From assembly GCA_031546845.1 (NCBI GenBank), contig JAVBJT010000047.1:1-17355 (forward strand): DNA of 17,355 nucleotides, read 5' to 3'. Source of the stretch: Azoarcus sp031546845. GTDB taxonomy: Bacteria > Pseudomonadota > Gammaproteobacteria > Burkholderiales > Rhodocyclaceae. Below, piece by piece: positions 1 through 6,972 of the stretch (positions are counted from its first letter, which is position 1; the number at the start of each line of letters is the position of its first letter). A program made the position numbers and the translations under genes. The notes under the pieces are model-generated. The model was not told the origin of the DNA. It saw only the letters and a list, made by a program, of their open reading frames with translations, and ran no database searches.

Positions 1-2598
1 GCGCTGTCGTGGTTCGTCGATAACGACGTAGCGCGCAAGCTGCTGGCGGTGCGCGGCGTTGGCGCGGTCAACCGCGTTGGCGGCGCAACCCGCGAAATCC
101 GCGTCACCCTCGACCCGATGCGCCTGCAGGCGCTGGGTGCAACGGCGGCCGAAGTATCGCGCCAATTGCGCCAGATCCAGACCGAGAGCGCGGGCGGCCG
201 CGCCGATCTGGGCGGCGGCGAGCAGCCCGTGCGCACGCTGGGCACGGTGGCCTCGGCGGCCGAACTGGGGGCGCTCGAATTGTCCCTGCCCGACGGGCGG
301 CGTATCCGCCTCGACGAAGTCGCCACCGTGGCCGACACCGTGGCCGAGCAACGCTCGGCGGCGCTGCTCGACGGCCGGCCGGTGGTCGGCTTCGAAGTCG
401 CGCGCAGCCGTGGCGAGAGCGAAATCGACGTTGGTGCGGGCGTACACGCGGCGCTCGAAGAACTGCGCGCGGCGCATCCCGATATCGAAATTACCACCGC
501 GTTCGATTTCGTCGCCCCGGTTCAAGAGGAATACACCGGCTCGCTGCACCTGCTCTACGAAGGCGCGCTGCTCGCCGTGCTAGTGGTGTGGCTGTTCCTG
601 CGCGATTGGCGGGCCACCTTCGTTTCCGCCGTGGCGCTGCCGCTGTCGGTGATTCCCGCCTTCATCGCCATGTACCTGTTTGGCTTCACGATCAACGTCA
701 TTACCCTGCTGGCGCTGTCGTTGGTGGTTGGCATCCTGGTGGACGACGCCATCGTCGAAGTCGAAAACATCGTCCGCCACCTGCGCATGGGCAAAACGCC
801 CTATGAAGCGGCCATGGAAGCCGCCGACGAAATCGGCCTCGCGGTAATCGCCACCACTTTCACCCTCATTGCCGTATTCCTGCCCACCGCCTTCATGAGC
901 GGCGTCGCCGGCAAATTCTTCAAGCAATTCGGCTGGACGGCCGCGCTCGCCGTACTCGCCTCGCTCGTCGTCGCCCGCGTGCTCACGCCGATGATGTCCG
1001 CCTATCTGCTCAAACCCTCCGCCGTGCACGCCGAACCGCGCTGGCTCGATTGGTACGCGCGTCTGGCCGCCCGCTGCCTGCGCCACCGCGTACTCACCAT
1101 GCTCGCCGCCGGCGCGTTCTTCGTCGGCTCGATCATGCTCATTCCGCTGCTACCGGCGGGCTTCATCCCGCCGGACGACAACTCCCAAACCCAGGTCTAT
1201 CTCGAACTCGCGCCTGGCTCCACGCTGGCGCAAACGCGCGCGGTGGCCGAGCGAACACGCCAACTGCTAGGCGGCAACCCGTATGTAAAAAGCGTCTACA
1301 CCACCATCGGCGGTGGCACCGCCGGGGGCGATCCGTTCGCGCTCCAGGGCGCGGGCGAAGTGCGCAAGGCCACGCTTACCGTACAGCTATCGCCACGCGG
1401 CGAGCGCCCGCGCAAGCAAGTTATCGAAAGCGACATCCGCACCGCGCTGGCGGTGATGCCGGGCGTGCGCAGCAAGGTTGGCCTGGGCGGCTCGGGGGAA
1501 AAGTACATCCTTGTTCTCTCCGGTGAAGACCCGCGCACACTGCAAGCGGCGGCGCTGGCGGTGGAGCGCGACCTGCGCACCATCCCAGGGCTGGGCAGCA
1601 TCGCCTCCACCGCCAGCCTGATCCGGCCCGAAATTGCCGTGCGGCCCAACTTCGCCCGCGCCGCCGATCTCGGCGTAACCAGCAACGCCATCGGCGAAAC
1701 GCTGCGCGTGGCAACCCTTGGCGATTACGACATCGCGCTGGCCAAACTCAACCTCGCGCAACGCCAAATCCCCATCCTCGTACGGCTGGACGAAGCGGCG
1801 CGGCAAGACCTCGGCGTGCTCGAGCGCCTTGCCGTGCCCGGCACGCACGGCCCGGTCATGCTCGGCCAGGTCGCCACGCTCGAAGTAGCCGGCGGGCCGG
1901 CGGTAATCGACCGCTACGACCGCTCGCGCAACATCAACTTCGAAATCGAACTCTCCGGCCAGCCGCTCGGCAACGTCACCGCCGCCGTCGCGCAACTGCC
2001 CTCGGTGCGCAACCTCCCGCCCGGCGTGCGCGTGGTCGAAGTGGGCGACGCCGAAGTCATGGGCGAACTGTTCGCCAGCTTCGGCCTGGCCATGCTCACC
2101 GGCGTTCTGTGCATCTACGTCGTGCTGGTGCTGCTGTTCAAGGACTTTCTCCACCCGGTAACGATCCTCGCCGCGCTGCCCTTGTCGCTCGGCGGCGCCT
2201 TCGTCGGCCTGCTGCTGGCGCAAAAAAGCTTTTCCATGCCCTCGCTGATCGGCTTGGTAATGCTCATGGGCATCGCCACCAAGAACTCCATCCTGCTCGT
2301 GGAGTACGCCATCGTCGCCCGCCGCGACCACGGCCTGTCGCGCCTCGACGCCTTGCTCGACGCCTGCCACAAGCGCGCCCGCCCCATCGTCATGACCACC
2401 ATCGCAATGGGCGCGGGGATGATGCCCATCGCCCTCGGCCTTGGCGCCGCCGATTCCAGCTTCCGCTCGCCGATGGCAATCGCCGTCATCGGCGGCCTGA
2501 TCACCTCCACCGTGCTCAGCCTGCTCGTCGTACCGGCGGTATTCACTTACGTGGACGATCTGGAACAGTGGTTCCGGCGCAAATTGCGCCGGGCGTGA
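1..2598 (+). CDS. RND-family efflux permease, 5'-truncated by window edge
   Basis: Inner-membrane, proton-driven RND permease (AcrB/HAE-1-like superfamily), which normally works as a trimer with a periplasmic adaptor and an outer-membrane channel. The reading frame is open from base 1, so the gene begins before the window; 865 codons are present and the family is usually 1020-1050 residues, so roughly the first 170 are missing. Porter-domain sequence comes first, then a membrane block from about codon 180. The proton-relay pair Asp-Asp sits in LVVGILVDDAIVEVEN (codons 248-249, as AcrB D407/D408), and the matching Lys is in GIATKNSILLVEYA (codon 761, as AcrB K940). A second periplasmic loop spans about codons 390-680 and a second membrane block runs to the end. 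The DDAI motif fits drug/organic-solute exporters better than heavy-metal exporters. Substrate unknown. The adaptor gene is not seen and would lie upstream. Family assignment is firm. Confidence 0.95.
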   Translation, partial: ALSWFVDNDVARKLLAVRGVGAVNRVGGATREIRVTLDPMRLQALGATAAEVSRQLRQIQTESAGGRADLGGGEQPVRTLGTVASAAELGALELSLPDGRRIRLDEVATVADTVAEQRSAALLDGRPVVGFEVARSRGESEIDVGAGVHAALEELRAAHPDIEITTAFDFVAPVQEEYTGSLHLLYEGALLAVLVVWLFLRDWRATFVSAVALPLSVIPAFIAMYLFGFTINVITLLALSLVVGILVDDAIVEVENIVRHLRMGKTPYEAAMEAADEIGLAVIATTFTLIAVFLPTAFMSGVAGKFFKQFGWTAALAVLASLVVARVLTPMMSAYLLKPSAVHAEPRWLDWYARLAARCLRHRVLTMLAAGAFFVGSIMLIPLLPAGFIPPDDNSQTQVYLELAPGSTLAQTRAVAERTRQLLGGNPYVKSVYTTIGGGTAGGDPFALQGAGEVRKATLTVQLSPRGERPRKQVIESDIRTALAVMPGVRSKVGLGGSGEKYILVLSGEDPRTLQAAALAVERDLRTIPGLGSIASTASLIRPEIAVRPNFARAADLGVTSNAIGETLRVATLGDYDIALAKLNLAQRQIPILVRLDEAARQDLGVLERLAVPGTHGPVMLGQVATLEVAGGPAVIDRYDRSRNINFEIELSGQPLGNVTAAVAQLPSVRNLPPGVRVVEVGDAEVMGELFASFGLAMLTGVLCIYVVLVLLFKDFLHPVTILAALPLSLGGAFVGLLLAQKSFSMPSLIGLVMLMGIATKNSILLVEYAIVARRDHGLSRLDALLDACHKRARPIVMTTIAMGAGMMPIALGLGAADSSFRSPMAIAVIGGLITSTVLSLLVVPAVFTYVDDLEQWFRRKLRRA

Positions 2599-2614
2599 CC
2601 GGCAGGCGGCTTGT

Positions 2615-2645
2615 GCCGCTACCGCTGACGGTAGCGGCCATTTTT
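2615..2645 (+). terminator. Rho-independent terminator after the RND gene
   Basis: A perfect 10-bp stem GCCGCTACCG / CGGTAGCGGC with a CTGA tetraloop is followed after two bases by TTTTT. It begins 16 bases after the RND stop codon and faces the right way, so it closes that transcription unit and separates it from the serine hydrolase gene downstream. Confidence 0.9.
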
Positions 2646-2770
2646 AAAACACTTGAATCCCGCCGCAGCAATCTGCCTTAAAATGTTTCGCACAGCGGAA
2701 TGTTTTTGATTCAAACTATACAGTTACGTCGGCGCTCAAACGCCCCGCGCCGGCTAGCCATCCACAGCAG

Positions 2771-4555
2771 ATGAACATGATTCGACGTTTGCGCGGCGTT
2801 GTCGCACGCGTGCTTTTCCTTGTTTTTTTCCCTCTTTTGTTGATCGCCGCGTGCGCCACGCCGCCGCAACCGCCCGCCGTCATGGCCGGCGACCCCGGCT
2901 ACATCCAACGCTATATCGGCTGGCTGATCGAACAGGAAATAAAGCGCAACCACATAGCAGGCGTATCCATTGCCCTGGTGGACGAACGCCAGGTGCTATG
3001 GACGGCCGGCTTCGGCTACGAAGACGTTGCCGCCGGCCGCGCGGCCGGCGCGCAAACCCCCTACCGCCTGGGCTCCATCGCCAAAGTGCTAACCGCCACG
3101 GCGGCCATGCAACTGGCCGAGGAAGGGCGCATGGACATCGACCGCCCGCTGGCCGACTACCTGCCCGGCTTCGCCCTGCGCAGCCGCTTCACCGCGAGCG
3201 AGCCGATCACCCCGCGCAACGTCATGGACCACCATTCCGGCCTGCCGGCCAACTTCCTGCGCGGCATGCTGGGCGAAGCCCGCCCCTTCAGCGACATCGT
3301 TACCGCCGTGCGCGACGAATACGTCGCCTACCCGCCCGGCTTCGTCTTCTCTTACTCCAACCTCGGCGTAACCCTGCTTGGCGCGGCCATCGAACAACGC
3401 ACCGGCGAACCCTTCGACCGCCGCCTGCGGCGCAGCGTATTCGAACCGCTGGCCATGCACGACACCCGCTTCGAATCCAACCCCGCGTTCAAAGTCTACG
3501 ACCCCGAAGGTAAGCCCATACAGCCGATCCCCCTGCGCGATCTGCCCTCCGGCGGTCTCGTTTCCACCGCCGACGACATGGCCCGCTTCATGCGCATGGT
3601 GCTCGCGGGCGGCGAACTCGACGGCCACCGCGTGCTGCGCGACGAAACGCTGGCGGAAATGCTGCGGCCGCAAAACGAACACATCGCCCTCGATCTGGGC
3701 CTGCGTGTCGGCCTGGGCTGGATGCTCTCGGGCATCGACATCCGCAACGCCGGGCCGGTAGCCAGCCACGGCGGCGCGTTGTTCGATTCGCACAGCCTCA
3801 TGGTGCTGCTGCCCGAACAAAAGCTCGGCGTGGCCGTCATGTCCAACTCCGCCGCCGCGCAGGATGCCGTTAAACGTATCGCCACCGAAACCCTCAAGCT
3901 CGCGCTCGAAACATACCGCGGCATCCGCCAGCCGGAAAACGGCAATGCCGCCACCGAAACAGGGCCGGCGCAAATGCCGCTATCGAGCTACGCCGCCTGG
4001 TACGACTCGATGATCGGCCTTGTTAAAGTCAACCCCGCCCGCGACGCGCTCGACGCCGAAGTAATGGGCCACACCCTGCAACTGCGCCCCCAGGGCGATG
4101 GCCGCTTCGGCCTGCGCTACAAACTGCTGGGCCTCATTCCCGTGCACATCGGCGCCTTCGACGGCCTGCGCGTATCGGTGCGCAATATCGACGGCCGCCG
4201 CGTGCTTGTCGGCCACATTGGCGAAGACACCATCCTGCTCGGCGAACGCCTTACGCCAACGCCCATCCCCCAGGCCCTGCTCGACTACGTTGGCGAATAC
4301 GAATTCGTCGACGCCCCCGATGGCTTCCTGCCCGAACACATGGCCATGCGCCTGGAAGACGGCATGCTGATCGGCGAATGCAGCCTGCCGCAAATGCCCG
4401 GCTTTCTGCTGCGCATCGGCCTGCAACCCATCTCCGCCAACGAAGTGCTGATCTCCGGCCTAGGCACCGGCAAGGGCGAAACCATCCGCGTACTCGAAGG
4501 CGAAGAAAAACGCCTGCTCTTTTCCGGCCTGGACCTGCGCAAGAAAACCAACTGA
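2771..4555 (+). CDS. Beta-lactamase-family serine hydrolase, probable lipoprotein
   Basis: Member of the serine beta-lactamase/PBP4-like superfamily (Pfam Beta-lactamase; class C enzymes, esterases such as EstB, D-aminopeptidases). All three active-site motifs are visible: S-x-x-K as SIAK (Ser102, Lys105), Y-x-N as YSN (195-197), and HGG (333-335) where class C enzymes have KTG. HGG is typical of the peptidase/esterase side of the family, so true antibiotic hydrolysis is unlikely. The N-terminus has Arg residues, a hydrophobic stretch and the lipobox LIAAC with Cys28, which indicates a lipoprotein on the periplasmic side. At 594 residues it is longer than the ~350-residue catalytic fold; residues ~395-594 look like a separate beta-rich C-terminal domain of the kind found in D-aminopeptidase-like members. 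Start chosen at the first of two ATGs (2771, 2777); neither has a clear Shine-Dalgarno. It stands alone after a terminator. Natural substrate unknown. Confidence 0.9.
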   Translation: MNMIRRLRGVVARVLFLVFFPLLLIAACATPPQPPAVMAGDPGYIQRYIGWLIEQEIKRNHIAGVSIALVDERQVLWTAGFGYEDVAAGRAAGAQTPYRLGSIAKVLTATAAMQLAEEGRMDIDRPLADYLPGFALRSRFTASEPITPRNVMDHHSGLPANFLRGMLGEARPFSDIVTAVRDEYVAYPPGFVFSYSNLGVTLLGAAIEQRTGEPFDRRLRRSVFEPLAMHDTRFESNPAFKVYDPEGKPIQPIPLRDLPSGGLVSTADDMARFMRMVLAGGELDGHRVLRDETLAEMLRPQNEHIALDLGLRVGLGWMLSGIDIRNAGPVASHGGALFDSHSLMVLLPEQKLGVAVMSNSAAAQDAVKRIATETLKLALETYRGIRQPENGNAATETGPAQMPLSSYAAWYDSMIGLVKVNPARDALDAEVMGHTLQLRPQGDGRFGLRYKLLGLIPVHIGAFDGLRVSVRNIDGRRVLVGHIGEDTILLGERLTPTPIPQALLDYVGEYEFVDAPDGFLPEHMAMRLEDGMLIGECSLPQMPGFLLRIGLQPISANEVLISGLGTGKGETIRVLEGEEKRLLFSGLDLRKKTN

Positions 4556-4559
4556 ATCT

Positions 4560-4800
4560 CGGTGAATCAGGACTGCGTTGCAGGGCATCCCCTGGTCCAT
4601 TGTGCGGCTGGCGGCCACCAGGCAATCGATATCGGCCAGTGTCAGGCCGGCAGCGTCAAGCGCTTGGCGCGCCGCCTTCTCGATGGTGCCGGCACGATGG
4701 TTCATGCGGTGGTCGAGTTCCGTGCTGGTAACAAGCTTGACGGGCAGCGCGTGGCCGGTACCCAGCAGGGTGACCGGGCGGATATCGGGCGAACAAATGG
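4560..4800 (-). pseudogene. Remnant of a beta-ketoacyl-ACP synthase III (FabH-like) gene
   Basis: Read on the minus strand directly after the regulator stop codon, the frame gives RPVTLLGTGHALP, then a helix-rich stretch ending AARQALDAAGLTLADIDCLV, then TMDQGMPCNAVLIH. This is the order and wording of the N-terminal third of KASIII enzymes: the opening strand with GxGxxxP, then the AAxxALxxAGL...DID helix and strand, then the (M)xQxxPxxAxLI segment. It is broken in three ways. No ATG/GTG/TTG start lies in frame before the first motif. About 50 residues expected between the ELD segment and the AARQAL helix are missing, joining the two near 4675-4690. Similarity ends at about 4560, five bases from the stop of the convergent hydrolase gene, so the catalytic Cys-His-Asn part is absent. 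The whole gene would probably have been co-transcribed with the regulator. The call rests on pattern memory, not an alignment. Confidence 0.6.
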
Positions 4801-5562
4801 CTATGTGTTCGAATTACCTTCAGCCGTTTGTGTACGCCGCAGGCGGGCAAAAGCGGGGGGTTCCCATTCGCGCATGGCAAGCAACATGGCGGTTCCGTGC
4901 CGCTCACCAATGGCCGTGTGCCGGCTCTCATCGTGTAGCGTGGCAAACTGCTTGCGTAGCTTGCGCAACTGGGCAATGAACTGCCTGCGCGCCTCCAGCG
5001 TGAGCATGCCATGCACAAAAAATACCGATTCGTCATCGGCTTCGAAAGTGCCGGAAAGGAAATCGTCGCGGCCCCGGCTGGCAAATATTTTGGCAATAGG
5101 GCCGCCGGGTAGCCAGTCGAAATCGCGCGTGACGTTGATGCGAATACGGCTGCCCGGCAACAGATCGATCAACCGCATCCGGTCAAGTCGCAGCAAGTAG
5201 CGGAGGCATTCCGCCTCATCAAAGCAGTAGTGTTCCACGATGTCGGCCAAGCGCCAGTGGTTGAGCGCACAGGCGGCGACAAGCAGCAACTTCGGGTCGG
5301 ACACCAATTCGAGTTCCTGCTTCTCATCCAGGCGATCCAGGCGCAACGTTCTGGCGGCGGCGGTTTGCGTAAGCTCGGCCAGCGTCATATTGAGCAAGGC
5401 GCACAGCTCAATCAAACGGTCGAGCGAAAGATTGCCGGTTGAAAACAACCGCTTCACGCTCGCTTCGGAAAGCCGCAATGCCATGGCGACATCCCGGTAG
5501 GAGAGTCCGCGCGCTTTCAACTCGGATTTCACAGTGGCGAGCAGTTGTTGTAATTCGTTCAT
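4801..5562 (-). CDS. XRE-family helix-turn-helix transcriptional regulator
   Basis: 253 residues from the ATG chosen here; a TTG 24 bases upstream (5586) is an alternative but neither start has a clear Shine-Dalgarno. Residues ~12-64 form a Cro/CI-type HTH: ARGLSYRDVAMALRLSEASV carries the turn and recognition helix, followed by LSLDRLIELCALLNMTLAEL, the usual fourth and fifth helices. The remaining ~185 residues are a conserved C-terminal region that includes LLPGSRIRINVTRDFDWLPG, which I recognise from unnamed XRE regulators in Beta- and Gammaproteobacteria; its ligand is unknown to me. The stop codon is immediately followed by the FabH-like remnant on the same strand, suggesting the regulator once sat at the head of, or beside, a lipid or secondary-metabolite gene. 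Its target cannot be read from the sequence. The class is secure, the function is not. Confidence 0.85.
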   Translation of the reverse strand: MNELQQLLATVKSELKARGLSYRDVAMALRLSEASVKRLFSTGNLSLDRLIELCALLNMTLAELTQTAAARTLRLDRLDEKQELELVSDPKLLLVAACALNHWRLADIVEHYCFDEAECLRYLLRLDRMRLIDLLPGSRIRINVTRDFDWLPGGPIAKIFASRGRDDFLSGTFEADDESVFFVHGMLTLEARRQFIAQLRKLRKQFATLHDESRHTAIGERHGTAMLLAMREWEPPAFARLRRTQTAEGNSNT

Positions 5563-5643
5563 GATCGTGTGGCTGAAGATTCGCAAGGATTCTGGCGTAT
5601 CCGGTTAGCCATGACCAGAAATGCCCGAAAAGTGGCACATGTC

Positions 5644-5688
5644 GATACCACAAGGCGCGTAAAGCGCAACTACGCCAGACTTGGTATC
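5644..5688. repeat. Nested inverted repeat upstream of the regulator
   Basis: Outer arms GATACCA (5644-5650) and TGGTATC (5682-5688) are perfect 7-bp complements, extendable to GATACCA(C)AAG / CTTGGTATC with a single bulged base. Inside lies a second hairpin, GCGC-GTAAA-GCGC (5655-5667). The element sits about 80-125 bases upstream of the regulator ATG, so it could be a leader structure, an operator, or the end of a small intergenic repeat. No poly-T follows it on either strand. Confidence 0.4.
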
Positions 5689-5862
5689 CATTCCCCTGCG
5701 CATGGGCAATGATGCTTCCAGCCTCTGATGTAGAAGCCCAGAACTTGATCGCCCTTCACCGAATCAGCATATGAAACCGCTTTCCACCGCCATTCGACAT
5801 ATTGGTATTGACTACAAGTAAAATTAGACGGGAGAATACCCGCGTTCCGCGAGGTGCTTTGC

Positions 5863-5883
5863 AAAAAAAGGGCACCCCTGCCC
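5863..5883 (-). terminator. Possible minus-strand rho-independent terminator
   Basis: Read on the minus strand: GGGCA-GGGG-TGCCC followed directly by seven T. The stem is only 5 bp but the T-run is good. I see no convincing minus-strand gene ending just before it, so it may be an orphan of a lost gene or chance. Confidence 0.3.
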
Positions 5884-5928
5884 GACAACACCCGAAACAC
5901 TAAAACAATGCAGCCAGGGAGTTTCACC

Positions 5929-6069
5929 ATGCCAAGAGGCACACCCCACCCGTTTTTCATTGTGGTGCCGCGCACGCTCAATCTTAATCTGGGCGGGGGC
6001 GGCCGGATCGTTTTCGGCGCACTCGTCGTCGCCCAAGCGGAACGCACTTATTTACCCCGCATTCATTGA
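5929..6069 (+). CDS. Small ORF, unknown (46 aa)
   Basis: A 46-codon frame starting MPRGTPHPFFIVVPRTLNLN and then a GGGGR stretch. The start is supported by a near-ideal Shine-Dalgarno, AGGGAG, seven bases before the ATG. The product has a hydrophobic middle but no clear membrane span, and I recognise no family. A longer frame starting at 5854 has no ribosome-binding site. It could be a genuine small protein, a leader peptide, or chance: the ribosome-binding site is the only positive evidence. Confidence 0.25.
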   Translation: MPRGTPHPFFIVVPRTLNLNLGGGGRIVFGALVVAQAERTYLPRIH

Positions 6070-6094
6070 CCACAAACCAATCCATACCCAGAAT
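6066..6094 (+). promoter_or_regulatory. Candidate sigma70-type promoter
   Basis: TTGACC (5 of 6 to the -35 consensus) at 6066-6071, a 17-base spacer, then CAGAAT (4 of 6 to the -10) at 6089-6094. Transcription would start about 30 bases ahead of the small membrane-protein ORF at 6133 and could read through to 6449 and on into the RTX operon. By eye only. Confidence 0.4.
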
Positions 6095-6132
6095 ACCCGC
6101 GCCTCATGCAGGGCTACCAGAGAGAACGACAC

Positions 6133-6309
6133 ATGAAGCTCTACATCAGCGGCTTGGGTCTGATCGCTCTGGTGGTTTTCGTCCTGTCGCTGTGGCTGCT
6201 GCGCCAGACGTGGCGCAGCACGTGGAAATTTCCTGGTCTGTTCGGCATCGCTGCCATCGCTTGCTTCACCATACCTGATGCGCTTTTGTATCCGACATTG
6301 CCGGCATGA
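6133..6309 (+). CDS. Small membrane protein, unknown (58 aa)
   Basis: 58 residues with one clear transmembrane helix (about residues 4-23, rich in Leu/Val/Ile), then a basic Trp-containing patch RQTWRSTWKF that would face the cytoplasm, then a second hydrophobic stretch (about 34-47). An in-frame ATG at 6106 is possible, but the shorter start puts the helix at the very N-terminus and follows a GAGAGA sequence at a slightly long distance. Its stop overlaps the next start as ATGA, which suggests the two small ORFs are translated together. No family recognised; it could also be a fragment of a decayed gene. Confidence 0.4.
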   Translation: MKLYISGLGLIALVVFVLSLWLLRQTWRSTWKFPGLFGIAAIACFTIPDALLYPTLPA

Positions 6310-6449
6310 AACCCGCCCCCGATGCGGCATGGCCCTTCCTGCCCGCGTTGTGGCTGATCACCCGCCTGTGGCGCAAACCCACGCTGCCGATTGTCCGCGT
6401 GGCGACCATGCTGGCAGCAAATGACGGGCGTTGGTTGCAAATTGTATAA
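6306..6449 (+). CDS. Small ORF overlapping the previous one by ATGA, unknown (47 aa)
   Basis: 47 codons starting within the stop codon of the small membrane protein (ATGA overlap, the classic arrangement for translational re-initiation). The product is Trp/Pro-rich: AWPFLPALWLITRLWRKPTL covers a short hydrophobic helix followed by basic residues, then IVRVATMLAANDGRWLQIV. No family recognised. Together with its neighbour it could be one membrane protein split by a frameshift, or a true two-gene unit. Confidence 0.3.
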   Translation: MKPAPDAAWPFLPALWLITRLWRKPTLPIVRVATMLAANDGRWLQIV

Positions 6450-6482
6450 CCGAATACGAACTTAATTGAACAATTCAAATTG
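6421..6482 (+). promoter_or_regulatory. Candidate promoter and palindromic operator ahead of the RTX operon
   Basis: ATGACG (4 of 6 to -35) at 6421-6426, an 18-base spacer and TATAAC (5 of 6 to -10) at 6445-6450 form a passable promoter. Just downstream, AATTGAACAATTCAAATTG (6464-6482) contains three AATTG boxes in alternating orientation, making two overlapping palindromes (AATTG-AA-CAATT and CAATT-CA-AATTG). This is an obvious place for a dimeric repressor to bind, about 25-35 bases before the start codon at 6517. AT-richness of this stretch makes chance palindromes more likely. Confidence 0.35.
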
Positions 6483-6516
6483 ACCGAAAGGCATCACCAG
6501 ATACGGGAGAAATATT

Positions 6517-6957
6517 ATGGCTTTTGTGAATGAATACATCCCCGAAGCGGATTTCAAAAAATATGACTTTGATAGATTGAATAAACGACCCAAGGAAACA
6601 AGCGGAACTACACCATCAAACTCTTGGACCGTTGATCGTGATGCAGATATCTGGTTACGCAAGTTCTATGCGGAGATGGATCACACGGCGCCCCTTGGTG
6701 GTTATACCGGAATTTCTGTTTGGGACTTCTATTGGAAGGGAACACTGATGTTGGTCAAGATCACAGCCGTAGCTGGTGGAGGTGGGGTAGGGTTACCTAG
6801 CTGGTCAAGAAAAAAACTTCTCAATATTGATCTTCCTGCAACGCTTGAAAATCGACGGGGAGAAATACTCAAAGACTTGGAATTGGCCTTTGCTGCCTAT
6901 AAAGATGGCGGAGTTTTATCTAGCTCGTCCAGCTATTCATTTACGCTTGAAATCTGA
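6517..6957 (+). CDS. Unknown 146-aa protein encoded upstream of the giant RTX protein
   Basis: Starts at an ATG six bases after GGGAGA. No signal peptide, membrane span or cysteine; likely a soluble cytoplasmic alpha/beta protein. Visible pieces: an N-terminal MAFVNEYIPEADFKKYDFDR, a central FYWKGTLMLVKITAV strand pair, a Gly-rich turn, a helix RGEILKDLELAFAAYKDGGV, and a Ser-rich final strand. The opening MAFVNEY(I/V) resembles, from memory, unnamed small proteins in Proteobacteria, unverified. Its stop is 15 bases before the RTX start with a matching GGGAGA site, so the pair is almost certainly one operon. That context suggests a secretion chaperone, an immunity-type partner or a modifier of the RTX protein. 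It shows no likeness to HlyC-type acyltransferases or to the FrpD lipoprotein. Base composition is far AT-richer than the left half of the window. Confidence 0.8.
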   Translation: MAFVNEYIPEADFKKYDFDRLNKRPKETSGTTPSNSWTVDRDADIWLRKFYAEMDHTAPLGGYTGISVWDFYWKGTLMLVKITAVAGGGGVGLPSWSRKKLLNIDLPATLENRRGEILKDLELAFAAYKDGGVLSSSSSYSFTLEI

Positions 6958-6972
6958 TTGGGAGACATAGCG

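Larger units (their letters stand above)
5563..5928. other. Intergenic region without a supported gene
   Basis: About 365 bases between the regulator start and the first small plus-strand ORF. It must hold the regulator promoter on the minus strand, but I find no convincing -35/-10 pair. It contains the nested inverted repeat at 5644-5688 and the hairpin at 5863-5883. A minus-strand open frame ending at 5670 encodes an aromatic-rich tail (QYQYVEWRWKAVSYADSVKG, then FYIRGWKHHCPC), with no good start and no family I recognise; it could be a degraded gene end or part of a repeated intergenic element. Confidence 0.5.

Noticed and set aside
49..51. GTG as the true start of the RND gene
   Set aside because: The frame is open and reads as RND porter-domain sequence back to base 1; the gene simply begins upstream of the window.
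1387..2370. A 327-codon minus-strand frame opposite the RND gene
   Set aside because: High-GC shadow of a conserved permease with intact proton-relay motifs; the His/Gln/Asp-rich product resembles nothing.
2653..2722. Promoter for the serine hydrolase gene (TTGAAT with TAAAAT, or TTGATT with TATACA)
   Set aside because: The spacers are 20 and 5 bases, outside the usual 16-18, so no specific pair can be supported.
5408..5653. Minus-strand frame overlapping the regulator start, product beginning MWYRHVPLFGHFWSWLTGYA
   Set aside because: It overlaps the regulator's N-terminal HTH coding region in another frame, and has no ribosome-binding site and no recognised family.
5854..5928. Longer start for the 46-aa ORF at 5929
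   Set aside because: No Shine-Dalgarno before 5854, and the extension runs through the hairpin at 5863-5883, whereas AGGGAG is well placed for 5929.
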